64,000 bases of DNA from Gracilariopsis chorda (lineage: Eukaryota; Rhodophyta; Florideophyceae; Gracilariales; Gracilariaceae), in the NCBI GenBank assembly GCA_003194525.1, contig NBIV01000044.1:62001-126000 (forward strand), read 5' to 3'. The stretch's first letter is position 1. Every line of letters begins with the position of its first letter. Under the pieces are notes generated by a model. It was not told the origin of the DNA, ran no database searches, and was given only the letters and a program-made list of their open reading frames with translations. Below, one piece after another: positions 45,720-56,555 of this stretch. The position numbers and the translations under genes are program-made.

Positions 45720-48700
45720 GCGCGTAATAAGATGGTGTTTCTCGCAGGGGGTTTAACCACTGATAACCACGACCCCGTCATCGGTGCGATAATATTGGTT
45801 CTACCACGTGGAGTGGACCCTCCCTGGTAACTTCAACTGCCATTGCAGTCTTCCTCATAGGTTGTTGTATGCCATCCGGTTGAGTAACATACGGCTCTGT
45901 AAATGATACATGTACCACTGGATGGATTCTGGTATGGCTAGGAAAGTTCAAACTAACTGCGTTCTTTCCTACCATCTTTGACATAATAAATGGTCCAATT
46001 CTCCGTGCTGAGAACTTCTATTTTGGCTGCACCTTGCTATAAGCATCTCAAAATAGCTTGCGAGATACCAATACCTGGTCACCCACCCAATACGACGGGA
46101 CGGTAAAATGCATCGAAGATTCTGCGCTTTGTTTGGCGAGAGCGTGGCCGTATTGTACGTATTCTTGTAGAGAACTAATTCTGTTCTTGAATTTTTCAAC
46201 TGCTTCAAGAGCCAATGGTGTAGGGGAATGGATAAATTCAAGAGGGGTCTTAGGATTCCAGCCTAGATCCAATTCAAATGGTTAGATTCCAAGGTCATCC
46301 GATTTTGGTGAGTTGTAAGCAAGCTCAGCTGTAGGGAGTAGCAAGTCCCATTCATCTTTTTGAAAAGATCAAAAGCACAGGATGTAGTTTTCGACCATAC
46401 GGTTCATCACTTCTTATGCTCCATCTGTTTACGGATGCCGTGACGTAGACATTCGTAGATCGATTCCACAAAGAGTCATGAGCGTCTTCCAGAACAACGA
46501 ATTAAAGCGAGAGTAGTGGTCAGATATCACAGCATCGGGGAGACCCTGATGGAGAAAGAGGTGCTTCAAAAAATCTCTGGCAACAACGGGTGCATCGTCG
46601 GTCTTATGCGAGGGTGTAAAATGGACTCGACTAGAAAGACGGTCTACCCATGTTGAAATGCAGTCGTAGCGCCTTTCTGTCTTGGCTAATTCCACAATAA
46701 AATGTGTTGAAATTAGACCCCATCAGCGTGTAGGAACTGGTAGAGGCGTAAGGTCATTGAAGGCTTGACCGTCATGATCTTTCTGTTGCTGACAGATCTG
46801 AAGTCCTTCACAATACTTCTGGGCGTGCTGAGTCTTGTGTGTCCTGTGGAGCAACGCGATGCGTTTATATCAGTGATGATCCTTCTCATAGGATATGGCA
46901 ATGCCGTGGCTCAACAACTCTCAGGTCATGACATTTCCCCCAAAATTGGGTTGAATTCTGGTGGATTATGTATGGGGTTTCACCTCGCAGATTAGTTCAT
47001 GAATAGCCTCAATTGGGCAGGATGCCTGGTACGCGTGTACAGAAGTTGTATCCGATTATGGATATACGCCTTGGGCGAGTGGCACCTGTGGACCCTGACA
47101 GTGACTTTTCCACGTGTATGGACCTCCACAGGTTTGCACTACTTTAGTTAATTATCTTAGTTAATTCCTGTAGAACTTACTTAGGTGAAGCTGAGCTCAC
47201 CGTCGTCACCATCAAGTAAAATCAACTGAGGTTTGCGCCCTAAGTAGAGTGTTGGCTCTGGTCGCAACTGCCTTTGTAGGTTCACGACTCCATCTGGAGA
47301 GTAACCACGTTTGGTTTCAGTACGACTACCCCCTCAGGACCTTTTAGGACTTCTGTGTAAGTACACTGACTCTGAATCTAACCGTATGGGTTATAGTTGG
47401 TGTATCCTGTTGCAGGACAGATCTCTGCCCCATTATTGGGTTGTTCTTTGGTTATTTGTACTATTTACCCCTTTGGTTCTTGGGTCTGTTGCCGCTGTGA
47501 GCACGACCATCGCCCCTTTTCGTGCTTTGCCTCTTTCCCCTTAGGCACACTACACTTGCTGTGTACGCTGTCTACTTCCCCTCACTCGTGTTCTTCTCTG
47601 ATCTCGTTCCTCTCAGCATTTTTCGTGTTTACCTCTACAGGTATAGCCAGCATCCACCGGTAGATTTACACCCGACACTCGTGTGGAGTAGAGGGCTCGT
47701 CCGCTGAGTCTACCCTTCATAGGGAGCAAGCACTCGGACGCCTCGAGAGCTACAAACCTCACGGGTTTTGATCCACATTTCCAGTGAAATCCGACGAGAC
47801 GAGAAAGAGTCTTGCTGAAACCGAAGTGACCTGCTGTTTTTGCATAATGCGCCAGTTTTAAAACTTTTCTTCTAGCTTTTCTTGGGATGCAAAGCTTATT
47901 CTTGTAAATCAGCTTCGAATCATCAGGCCGGAACTGGGGTAGTAATATGTCGATCTTCTTTGGTTCCTTCGGAGTACTCGGTAAGCTACCCTGTAGCGCG
48001 GACATGATAGGCCCAAAGAGCTGGTCTTCAGCCTACTTCCCCACAAGATTTTCAACTTCATCAATGTGGAAAGCTTCCATCTTGACATTTGCAACGGATA
48101 TCGGGGATATACGAGGAAGTGCATCCCCCAATACATGAATCCGTCCTGGTTTGAGAGATACCATCCGAATATTGTGGGAGGCTAACAACTCCAGCCACCG
48201 TGCTTCAAGGCGATTCTTTGTCTTTTTCGTAAGGAAGTTTTTCAACTCCTGATTATCGGTGAATACGTCGTATGTAGAGCCCTCTAGGTAGAAACGAAAC
48301 CGCTGCAGTGCGGTGATAAGTCCAAGCAATTCTTTCTAATTCGATGTATAGTTGCATTCTGCCGGTGTTAGCTTCTTGGACATATAACTGACCCCTCTGT
48401 CGTAGTTATTGTCATCTAACTGAGAGAGGGTGGACCCAACAGCAATCTGTGAAGCATCAAAATGAACTCGAAATGTCTTTGATCAATCAGGAGATCGGAG
48501 TATTGGTGCTGTGGTCAAGGCGTGTTTCAAGTTCACGAATGCCCAGTCACAGCTCCCATTCCAATCCTTGATTCCTCTGTGCTTCTTTGTGAGGCCGGGG
48601 AGTGGAGCTGCCCGGCTTGAAAAGTCCTTTATAAATCTGCGGAAAAACTGAACAAGTCCCCGAAAGCTGCGCAATTCCGTGAGAGATTGAGGAGCAGGCC

Positions 48701-49850
48701 AGTTCTTCAAAATGTCTAATTTGAATGTGTTGACACGCAACCCCTTCTGTTGGATTAAAAGCGCAAGTAATTCTGTCTCAGTTGACATAAACTCACATTT
48801 CTTCGATGATACATAAAGCATGTGCTCACGCAGGCGTTTAAGCACTAGTTTGATATGAGACAAGTGGTCCTTCTTGGTTTTGCTATAGATAAGCAGATTG
48901 TCTACATATAATTCAAGAAAAACGTCAATTTATTCATCCATCACACGGTCCATCAGTGTTTGAAAGGTAGCAGGCGCGTTACATAAATCCATGGGCATCA
49001 CCAGATTTTCGAACTGGCCGTAATTTGTCTTGACGGCTGTCTTCTCGATATCCTCATGTCGCATACGTACTTGATGGAACCCTGTTTTGAGATCGAGCTT
49101 GGAAAAGAATCTAGCTCTTTGAAGGCGATCAAATATTTCATCGCAACTAGGAATTGTTGAGTTGTTTCGCTTCGTGATGCGATTTAATGCTCAGTAATGT
49201 ACAATACATCGCAATGGTTATCCCAGTTCCTTCACCAAGAACAGCGGAGAGCTGTATGCAGATTTGCTTTGACAAACTCTGCCACTTCTCAAAAGTTTCT
49301 CTACATATTCTTTCGCAGCCACAAGCTCAGCTGGTGAAGGCTGGTACAACAGAAGATGAGGAGGCTTTGCCCCGTTCTTTGTAGTGATGCAATGATCAAT
49401 CTCTCTTTGGGGTGGGAGTGCGTCCTGGTGTTCGCCTTAGAATATATCCTTAAACTCTTCAAGAATATCTTCGACGTCCTTGTCTTCCGAATGTCGAATA
49501 GATGGTCTTCCATCTCTTACACTTCCTGTCTTGAATGGATACTAACTCAAGCAACATGGTACACGAAAATTACTGCCTTTGGTTTGAGTAGCATCTTTCG
49601 GAACCGCTTGACTTCCAGGTTACAGATTCTGATACTTGTCTTCCTTTCAACCGGTATCGCATGGAGCACGTGCTATAAAACCTTTACCTTACGTTGCTCG
49701 TAGTTCGTTTCAGGGTAACAATCTTTATGCCAGGCCATGTCCAGTAGAACATCATTGTGGCAGTCTGCCACAATCCACCTAGAAGTATAAGATAAATTCC
49801 TCACGTGCAACGGTCCATATACCATCTCAGATCCAATCTCTTGTCATCCC
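45720..49850 (-). pseudogene. Gypsy E pol pseudogene
   Basis: The protease tail reads ADCHNDVLLDMAWHKD near 49770. RT pieces: YVDNLLIYSKTKKDHLSHIK near 48920-48850 (catalytic Y-x-D-D has become YVDN) and FRGLVQFFRRFIKDFSS (48863-48483). RNase H: RFRFYLEGSTYDVFTDNQEL with FLTKKTKNRLEARWLELLAS (48329-48033). Integrase zinc part: LAHYAKTAGHFGFSKTLSRL, interrupted, resuming as KYCEGLQICQQQK near 46810. The core is VDRLSSRVHFTPSHKTDDAP with LFLHQGLPDAVISDHYSRFN (46695-46429). The C-terminal part is 45984-45778. Numerous stops and frame changes. Confidence 0.82.
46850..47756. mobile_element. Probable solo-LTR insertion inside gypsy E integrase
   Basis: Integrase stops making sense after GFHWK near 47776 and resumes near 46840 with KYCEGLQICQQQK, leaving about 0.9 kb of non-coding sequence. 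The right end CTACA at 47752-47756 is LTR-like. Composition and some words (long C/T-rich stretch, CTTGGGCGAGTGG, TTTCGTG) resemble the solo LTR at 28041-28944. The left boundary and target duplication could not be fixed; the start could lie anywhere from about 46850 to 47000. Confidence 0.45.
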
Positions 49851-50150
49851 ACCGTTTTCCATTGCTTTAGTGTAGAGACAGGGGTCATTCTTGGAGATTT
49901 TGGATCCAAGTAATGTGAGATAATATTTGAGTGCATGGTTGTTGTAGTACGCGGCTGTTGGGGATCTGTAGAGATTGCCGATGAGTTTTTCGTACGTTCC
50001 TTGGTGTCTGAAGGTTCCATCAAATGTTGGATCGGAACTCTTATCTGGTCCTGCATTGGTATACGTAGTCCTCTTCTTGCAGGCTTACCTTCTTGCTCTT
50101 TGCGAATTATCCCACAGTGATCTGAGACGTAGAAAATCTGCACAGGAAGT

Positions 50151-51624
50151 CGCAGGAGTGAGATGCAATGAATTGTAGATACAATCGATTGCAATTACCG
50201 ATTGCAATCACTCATTGCATAGTCAACTAGGAATTGCAATAGTATTGCTATTATGAACTCCAATCGCAATCAAAATTGCAGGAGAAGTACCTGTAACCGT
50301 CATTCTCCTTGAAACAATACTACAACTGCGTTAACGATGGATGGATTTTATTTACGGTTATTTTGCGGAGGCTGAGGTGTTACGGTCTACTGCAAACTAC
50401 GTACTTTGCAACAACAGACAAAAGATGACCCCTCTTGTGTTTGAAGCAATTTTCTTTTTTCTGACACTGAAACTGAAGAGGCCGTACGATGGAACGTCTG
50501 GCTGGTTCTGAGGAGAAAACGCATGACTTCATCTCCTTCTATAGAGTGTAGTGGCTATATATCAATATATCTAGAAGATCCTGAAACTACACTACGGGTC
50601 ACTCACGTCGGAGACAGAGTTTCGAGTGTGTCTTCGACTGAGCTCCGTGCAGGTACGTCTGTGTTACACTTTTGAAGATGAACGTGGGTTTTTTGGGATT
50701 TTAACACAGGTCGTAAGGCAATCGTATGGTTATAGAAATTTTGAGAGTCAGATCTGTACGGAATTGCGGTTACCAGTGTGTCTGCAATCGAAATTTCTGA
50801 TTGCGATTTACATAGAGATTGAATTACTGATTGCAGAAATAGGCTAGAAAGCAATGGATTTATGATATTGGAAGTCTATGTTCCAATCGCGAGCAATCGA
50901 TTGCGTTCCATACGTGAGAAGTCGTGAAGACACGTCGCGAATCAGCTTGCAGATGTATTGAATGTCTGCGCTAAGACGACGTGCTGGTGTCTGCAAGGCC
51001 AGTGCCAGGCTTTTAAATATGTGAAGGGTGTTAGGCTTCCACTAAGCCGATCCATGACTGATAAGATTGCTTCCGTGGCAGCTCATCCTTTTGTGGTGTA
51101 CGAGCAGACCTCAACTTCAGCTGGAACTCTTCCTGATTCTGGAGTCGCTGTTTTATTTCACCATGGCTCATATCCACCTACTCGGACATTTCAAACTTCC
51201 AGAAACTTGATTGAGAGGCTGTGATTGTCTCTGTCCATCACTCGTTTTCCTCCATCGTCCAGTTTGTAATGCAGGCTCAGGCTCTCTGAGTTTCTATCTT
51301 CGTAGCAAACAAGACCGTATCACAAGGGCTCCCTCGTCACATCAATGTGAGAAAGACTTGTGGTAGAAACCACTCACTGTTCTACTTTTGCAGTTCAACT
51401 CGTAAAAGCATTTAAATTTCCATAGCAAGGGGCACAGATATGATCAAACTTCAAACAATGGAACATTCTCGGGTCCTTTCGCAAATTTTTTTGCACCGTT
51501 AATGCCCTAGGAAGTATGCCAGTAGCAGGGCCATGAGGGTGAGAGATCCCAAATACGAGCAGTAGTCAAGTCCGCACGTCGCAGAATCTCTGCATATGAT
51601 AGATCCTGCATTAATTGTCCTTGT
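50151..51624. other. Unassigned region with two clusters of ATTGC/GCAAT words
   Basis: No gene recognised. Two clusters, about 50163-50290 and 50755-50915, are unusually rich in GATTGCAATC-type words (at least eight ATTGC or GCAAT occurrences in the first 130 bp). The sequence between them shows nothing recognisable. Confidence 0.45.
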
Positions 51625-53710
51625 ACAGGGGGGGGTCGCGATATAGTGCCTAGATGAATAGTGCTAACCTTTATATTGTGCCACCATCAACCCGGTGGCA
51701 CAAAAATGGCGCGTATTTGAAACAAACGTAACACTCGGCCATAAACGTGACAAACCCCCGCCAAAACAAGCAAAACCATTACAGATTCCTTCCTAGCACC
51801 CACACCAGGGCTTCCAAACGTTCCCCCGATGAGACGAACGCTTCTCCATCTGACCAAGCTCGAAAGATGGCACCATCACGCACTAATCCTAAGACGAGAC
51901 GAACACGTCTAGATCTTTCTCAGAAGATTGAAGCCGCTCGGTCGCTGAGCTCTGGCATCTCCGCAGCCACCGTGATGAAGAAATTCTCTATTTCCCTTCG
52001 AACGGCAACCAATCTTAAGAAGAATGCATCGCGAATCATTGAACTTGCTGAAACCACTTCCTTATCGCTGCAAAGAAAATCATTGCGGCCCCCTGCGTTT
52101 CCCAAAATCGAAGATGAACTTCTAATATTCGTTAACTTTGCACGATGCTGCAAGTTGCCAATCACGCAAGCTGTGTTACAGCACAAGGCGCTTATGATAC
52201 GCGACAATCTGGAAAAGAACATAGCGAGCAATCAAATCTTAGAACATCACAAACTGTCCAAGTTTACGGCATCGATTGGTTGGGTTCAGAACTTCATACG
52301 CAGACATGCGTTGCGCTCCGTTGGTCTTCACGGCGAAGGCGGGAGTGCATCTGCTGCACAAGTTGCGGACAAAATGTCAGAGCTGAAAGCAAAGCTGCGC
52401 AGTTACGATGTGGATTGCATTTATAATGTTGACGAGACAGGGTTATTCTACAAACTTTTGCCTCGCCGTACGTATATAACAGAAGAGGAGAACAGGAAAA
52501 CAATTCGCGGAACTAAGGCCATGAAGTCGAAGGATAGAATCACAGCTTATGTCTGTACCAACGGAGACGGTTCGCGGAAGCTGCCAATGGCGATTATAGG
52601 CAAAGCAAAAAACCCTCGCTGTTTCCGTCTTGGCCAACCCCCGGTGCCTTACTTCAGTCAAAAGAACTCTTGGTCTGATACGCTAACGTTTAAACGGTGG
52701 TTCTATGAAGTATTTCTACCATTTATTCGCAAAGCAACATCCCGTCCTTGCGTTCTTCTTATGGATAACTGTGGGCCACAGGGTACTGACTTGAAGGATA
52801 GCCGTAACCAAGTCACTATCATGACGCTTCCTCCGAATTGTACCGCTATTCATCAGCCCATGGATTTGGGCATAATCGCTGCTTGGAAAGTGCGGTATTG
52901 CGGGATGCTACTGCGCAAGATAGTGCTGGACATCGAGACGCGGCAGCAAAGGCGAGAGAGCAATCGGGCTCTGATTGCAGGAATGAAGGGAATCGACGAA
53001 GGGCATGATCCTCACCTTCTTGATGTTTCCAAAATGGTGGAGGAGTCTTGGAGTAATGTTTCGCAATCAACCATTGCACGGTGTTGGGTGAAAGCTAATG
53101 TGTTACCATTGCCACATGCCTGCGATATCACGTCCAGTGAAGGAAAGATGTCTAATACGCAAAACAGTGAGGACGTGAAGGCTATGACTAAGATGATGGA
53201 GCAGCTTAGCATTTCACTGGATCGCCGTGATCCCTTTTATGAACAAGTGTTTGAACCTGTGAATCAAGAACAGGTCGAGCGCTGGTTGACGATTGAAGAG
53301 AACTCACTAGTGAGTGAGGCTGTGGTTGAAGATGCTCTGTATTTTGACGAACTGAGAGCGGTAGAGAGCGCATCATCGCCTGAAGTGGAGTCTGATGATG
53401 ATGGGGACACTATTATGGCGGAAGCGTTGCCCCCTGAAGCTCAGATAATCGTCAAACTGCGCGAATTAGAGAAATGGGCGTTTGACAGTAACCTTTCCGA
53501 CGTCTCCTACTCGTTGCGAAAGGCAAGGCAAGGGTTCTTGCGAGCAAAAAGACGTGAGGTTTCTGGTAGTCCGCGACAGTTGTTGATTACCGAGATGCTG
53601 GAGTAGCTATATTGTGAGTAGTTTTGCTCTGAACTATATATTTCCCAATTCGGTATAGTGCCACCATCTCGGTATTGTACGAGGGTAGCACTATATAGTA
53701 GTACCCACTG
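51625..53710 (+). mobile_element. pogo/Tigger-type DNA transposon, apparently complete
   Basis: 2086 bp bounded by TA on both sides (51623-51624 and 53711-53712), the target of Tc1/mariner-pogo elements. The ends are CAGGGGGGGG and, on the other strand, CAGTGGGTAC, followed on both by a shared ATATAGTGC, giving an imperfect inverted repeat of about 25 bp. Subterminal copies of the word TAGTGCCACC or its complement lie at 51641, 51656, 51676, 51693, 53654 and 53684. It contains one uninterrupted transposase. Confidence 0.85.
51867..53606 (+). CDS. pogo/Tigger-type transposase, 579 aa, intact
   Basis: DDE transposase with the CENP-B-like build. The N-terminal helix-turn-helix region has RLDLSQKIEAARSLSSGISA and FSISLRTATNLKKNASRI, followed by the CENP-B-type second DNA-binding part (FTASIGWVQNFIRRHALRS). 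The catalytic core holds YNVDETGLFYKLLP (first Asp), RPCVLLMDNCGPQG (second Asp) and LPPNCTAIHQPMDLGIIAAW (third Asp), the DDD pattern of pogo. The C-terminal third is acidic. ATG 51867 (MAPSRTNPKTRR) is the first in-frame ATG; the open frame reaches back to a GTG at 51747. No stop or frameshift, unlike every other transposon gene in the window, so it may be active or recently so. Its 3' end overlaps the monooxygenase ORF on the other strand by 100 bp. Confidence 0.92.
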   Translation: MAPSRTNPKTRRTRLDLSQKIEAARSLSSGISAATVMKKFSISLRTATNLKKNASRIIELAETTSLSLQRKSLRPPAFPKIEDELLIFVNFARCCKLPITQAVLQHKALMIRDNLEKNIASNQILEHHKLSKFTASIGWVQNFIRRHALRSVGLHGEGGSASAAQVADKMSELKAKLRSYDVDCIYNVDETGLFYKLLPRRTYITEEENRKTIRGTKAMKSKDRITAYVCTNGDGSRKLPMAIIGKAKNPRCFRLGQPPVPYFSQKNSWSDTLTFKRWFYEVFLPFIRKATSRPCVLLMDNCGPQGTDLKDSRNQVTIMTLPPNCTAIHQPMDLGIIAAWKVRYCGMLLRKIVLDIETRQQRRESNRALIAGMKGIDEGHDPHLLDVSKMVEESWSNVSQSTIARCWVKANVLPLPHACDITSSEGKMSNTQNSEDVKAMTKMMEQLSISLDRRDPFYEQVFEPVNQEQVERWLTIEENSLVSEAVVEDALYFDELRAVESASSPEVESDDDGDTIMAEALPPEAQIIVKLRELEKWAFDSNLSDVSYSLRKARQGFLRAKRREVSGSPRQLLITEMLE

Positions 53711-55255
53711 TATAGACTTGAACATGAAACCAGGAAAACGCTGTGACAGTGCAGAACGAATTTTTGCATTGTACACTGAGAGTCGTTCCCTAAGCTTGTA
53801 CCGAGTGAAGAAGTATTCCGCGCCATGAAGGTGAATCCTGACCAATGCACGAACATCTGCCAGTCTTTGCTCCTCGTATCCCCGCACTATTCTTTTGATT
53901 ACTTCTTTGTCCTCACGGCAGTCGGAAAGAATTGCGCCCAATATACTTACATCTTCCCATGCCGCACACAACCCCTGGCCCAAATCGGGGGGGAAGCTGT
54001 GAGCGGCATCACCCATCACAATTATCCCGTCACCACTCTTCGTTGCAGTCCCTGTTAATGATCTGATGGCACGAACTGGACCATATTGGGACGTTCTAGC
54101 TTCCAAGAACTGCTTCACACTGAAATCATCGATGAGATCGGTCACATTGGTGTGCGGAAAGTTTTCCTGTACGAATTCGTACAGCTTTCGGGGACTATCC
54201 ACTTGCCACAAGGCATGATCTTGGTGCAGAACTATGGATGCGATTGACCTAAATTGAAGTTCTTCATGTCCAAGTGGAAGGCGAAATGCAGACATGGAGA
54301 ATACGCGATTGCTGGTTCTCCCCTTAGTTGAACCGTAGAGTGTGATTCTTCCTGGATACGACTCGTCCGGAAAGAAACGCTTCGTGAAGTTTGGAGATGT
54401 TATAATAGTCTTTCGAAGAAGACTGGAGGTCGCACTGTTTTTCTTGATGTAGTTGAACCCAGATGTTGTATTTACGAGCCCTGCCTCTTCTTCAATACGC
54501 AGTTGATGAACAGTAGTGCTATTCCTTCCCTCACATACGATCAATATATTTGCTCTGAACATTAGTTTCGAATCATCCGCTGAAGTTTGCACTATGATTC
54601 CCTCATCATCGAATTGCAGCTGGATTCCTCGATACCCATAATATGAAGACACTGAAGGGCAATGGTCTTGAACATAATCACGAAGTGTCTGCACAAGGTG
54701 TCCTCGAAGGAAGCTCATACTAGGCTCATGAGTCCGCTTACCCCATGTTGCAATACGATTGACCGTTCCATCCTCTTCAACAATCTGCCTTTGTTTGTCG
54801 TTTAAGACATTTCCTTTGGAGCAGAGTGCGTCCAGTAGGAGGGGCAGATGGGAGAGGAAGTTGCGAGACCGCTGGATGACTGTGATGGGATAAGCTCGTG
54901 ACGGATCAGACGTTGTATCGCGAGCCTGCTCCAGCAAGACGCACGGTATACCATTTTGATGGAGTGTTGCTGCTGCTAACAAACCGCACGGGCCGCCCCC
55001 AACGATCAGCGGCACGATTGCGGTTTCCTTGCCAGGAGTTGCATGAGGAGCGAAAGTCGGTTGAGTCGACTGGGAATCGATGTTTGGCTTCGAAGATAGA
55101 ATTGTTTGAGGATTCGAATTGGGGGCAGTTAACATTGATGTACGATAAAGCTCGTAGCTCGTTCTTGAACATGTGCACGAGTATAAACTGCGCAGCGGTG
55201 TGAAGGCGTAAAGACTTGTCGAGAACGCTACGCACTGCCCCTTGGCCACTATCAT
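53507..55255 (-). CDS. FAD-dependent monooxygenase, C-terminus replaced by transposon sequence
   Basis: An aromatic-ring hydroxylase/kynurenine-monooxygenase-like flavoprotein (FAD_binding_3 type). The Rossmann motif VPLIVGGGPCGLLAAATL lies near residue 80 and the second FAD motif GDAAHSFPPDLGQGLCAAWEDV near residue 415. The first about 75 residues are Ser/Thr-rich and could be an organelle targeting peptide; an alternative start MLTAPNSNP lies at about residue 40. The TA target of the pogo element is crossed at about residue 514, so the last 68 residues (from QWVLLYSATLVQYRDGG on) are encoded antisense by transposon DNA, including the 3' end of its transposase. The host enzyme's own C-terminal tail is therefore lost. 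The catalytic body appears complete; whether it still folds is unknown. Confidence 0.82.
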   Translation of the reverse strand: MIVAKGQCVAFSTSLYAFTPLRSLYSCTCSRTSYELYRTSMLTAPNSNPQTILSSKPNIDSQSTQPTFAPHATPGKETAIVPLIVGGGPCGLLAAATLHQNGIPCVLLEQARDTTSDPSRAYPITVIQRSRNFLSHLPLLLDALCSKGNVLNDKQRQIVEEDGTVNRIATWGKRTHEPSMSFLRGHLVQTLRDYVQDHCPSVSSYYGYRGIQLQFDDEGIIVQTSADDSKLMFRANILIVCEGRNSTTVHQLRIEEEAGLVNTTSGFNYIKKNSATSSLLRKTIITSPNFTKRFFPDESYPGRITLYGSTKGRTSNRVFSMSAFRLPLGHEELQFRSIASIVLHQDHALWQVDSPRKLYEFVQENFPHTNVTDLIDDFSVKQFLEARTSQYGPVRAIRSLTGTATKSGDGIIVMGDAAHSFPPDLGQGLCAAWEDVSILGAILSDCREDKEVIKRIVRGYEEQRLADVRALVRIHLHGAEYFFTRYKLRERLSVYNAKIRSALSQRFPGFMFKSIQWVLLYSATLVQYRDGGTIPNWEIYSSEQNYSQYSYSSISVINNCRGLPETSRLFARKNPCLAFRNE

Positions 55256-56386
55256 TTGGAAAGATGTGTCTCGGGGTCTCGATCAACCTCGAAGGGTCGA
55301 AGGGTCGAAGGGTATGAATCGTAAAGGGTTAGAGGGTCAACTGTCTAGTATTGTATCGACCTCGTAGCTGTGGATGGGGGTGGCTTTATTTATGTGCAGC
55401 GATGGGAGCCTTGTGCAAAACGGATTGGAGGAATCAAAGATACAGTCAGTATCTTGCGGCCATCCGTACTGTATGTTACAGAATATAAGGATAGAAGGGG
55501 GCTGGGTAAGCTTTTCGTACTGGCGGCCTTCCACGCTTCGCATAATAGAAATATCTTATTGCTGCAGAGCATTCCGAAGCCAGTCCAGCTTGCCCCACTC
55601 AACTCCGATTCGAGACGAAATGTGGCCGATGTGAAGCGGAAGATCGTCAAGGCGCTCAACTGGGCTAGACTTAAGGAGGTTAAGAGCTAAGGGCTACCTT
55701 CGTACCTTCCTGTAAAGCAGTCTGGTACCACAGTAGGCGGCAAGGGCGAATATAATCGACGTAGATGGTAGCCGAAACAGCCAGTCAAAGAGCCGTGTTA
55801 AGACTCCGGTACCAGCTTAAATGGCCTCTTTTAGGCAGGTTCGACGCAAACCAATACCATCCCTCCATTTTGCCTCCCCTCCAATCAATGCTGCGAGGAA
55901 GATCTTGTAGCGCCCTCAATCCCTTCGGCGCTCCCAAGTGTGCTCAGAAAGCAGTCAATGCAAAGGCATTTGGCGCCAAGGTTAAAATCCCCTAGGATCG
56001 TAGCGTTTGGTCACGCTTCACCTCATATGAGCAATGTTCATGGACCCACACTTCATTTCAAGGTTAATTTAGTTGCGTTTGCTCACTCTTTGTCCGCAAA
56101 GAAAGAATCAACTGCGTCCCAACACATTTCTCACTTGTGGAATTTAGTGGAAAAGATTGGAAAGCTATTTTGTCAAAAGATAACAATCGCAAAGCCTCAG
56201 CAATGTGCAAGATGTTTTACGAAGATGTTCCAAAGTTCACAGATTTAGAGTTATTTACGTCTGTTCAAATATTTTGTTTAGTAAATTCGCACATTTACGA
56301 AATAGATTAGGCGGAATTTCATGAGCTTCCAGTTTCTGTTGTCTAAATCCCAAACAACGTGCATTATTGTGTAGCGGTATCATTAC
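55256..56386. other. Intergenic, no gene recognised; small 8-bp tandem repeat at 55291-55314
   Basis: Contains the monooxygenase promoter and three copies of GAAGGGTC (last one ending A) at 55291-55314. Frames at 55370-55690 (both strands) have no motif. Next to the gypsy insertion at 56387 the host sequence continues at 63396. Confidence 0.4.
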
Positions 56387-56555
56387 TGTAGAGGTTGTTC
56401 ACGTGAACAAATTTGACTGGCGCGCATGGCCCGCCAGTCTCTATGAAGACGTCTGATTGGCCCTACGACGATCTCGCCGGAGGGCCAGAATCAATAAAAG
56501 AAGGCCTCTCCCCCTTTTCGTCCGAGGAGGGAGGCAAGCCACTTTGTTGCTTTCA
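56387..56555 (+). repeat. 5' LTR of gypsy element F
   Basis: TG...CA ends; a TATA-like CAATAAAAG at about 56492-56500. The gag frame is already open inside the LTR. Confidence 0.92.

Larger units (their letters stand above)
45700..50150 (-). mobile_element. Gypsy element E (Ty3/gypsy), decayed, minus strand, LTRs not found
   Basis: Minus-strand order is a Gag tail/protease, reverse transcriptase, RNase H, integrase and an integrase C-terminal part. This order defines Ty3/gypsy, and the C-terminal peptide RIHPVVHVSFTEPYV is the linker typical of chromodomain-bearing (chromovirus) elements. No LTR pair was found by eye at either side. A block of foreign sequence at about 46.85-47.76 kb interrupts integrase. 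Confidence 0.75.

Noticed and set aside
53825-54058. Plus-strand ORFs inside the monooxygenase gene
   Set aside because: Shadows of the minus-strand coding region, which has clear FAD motifs.
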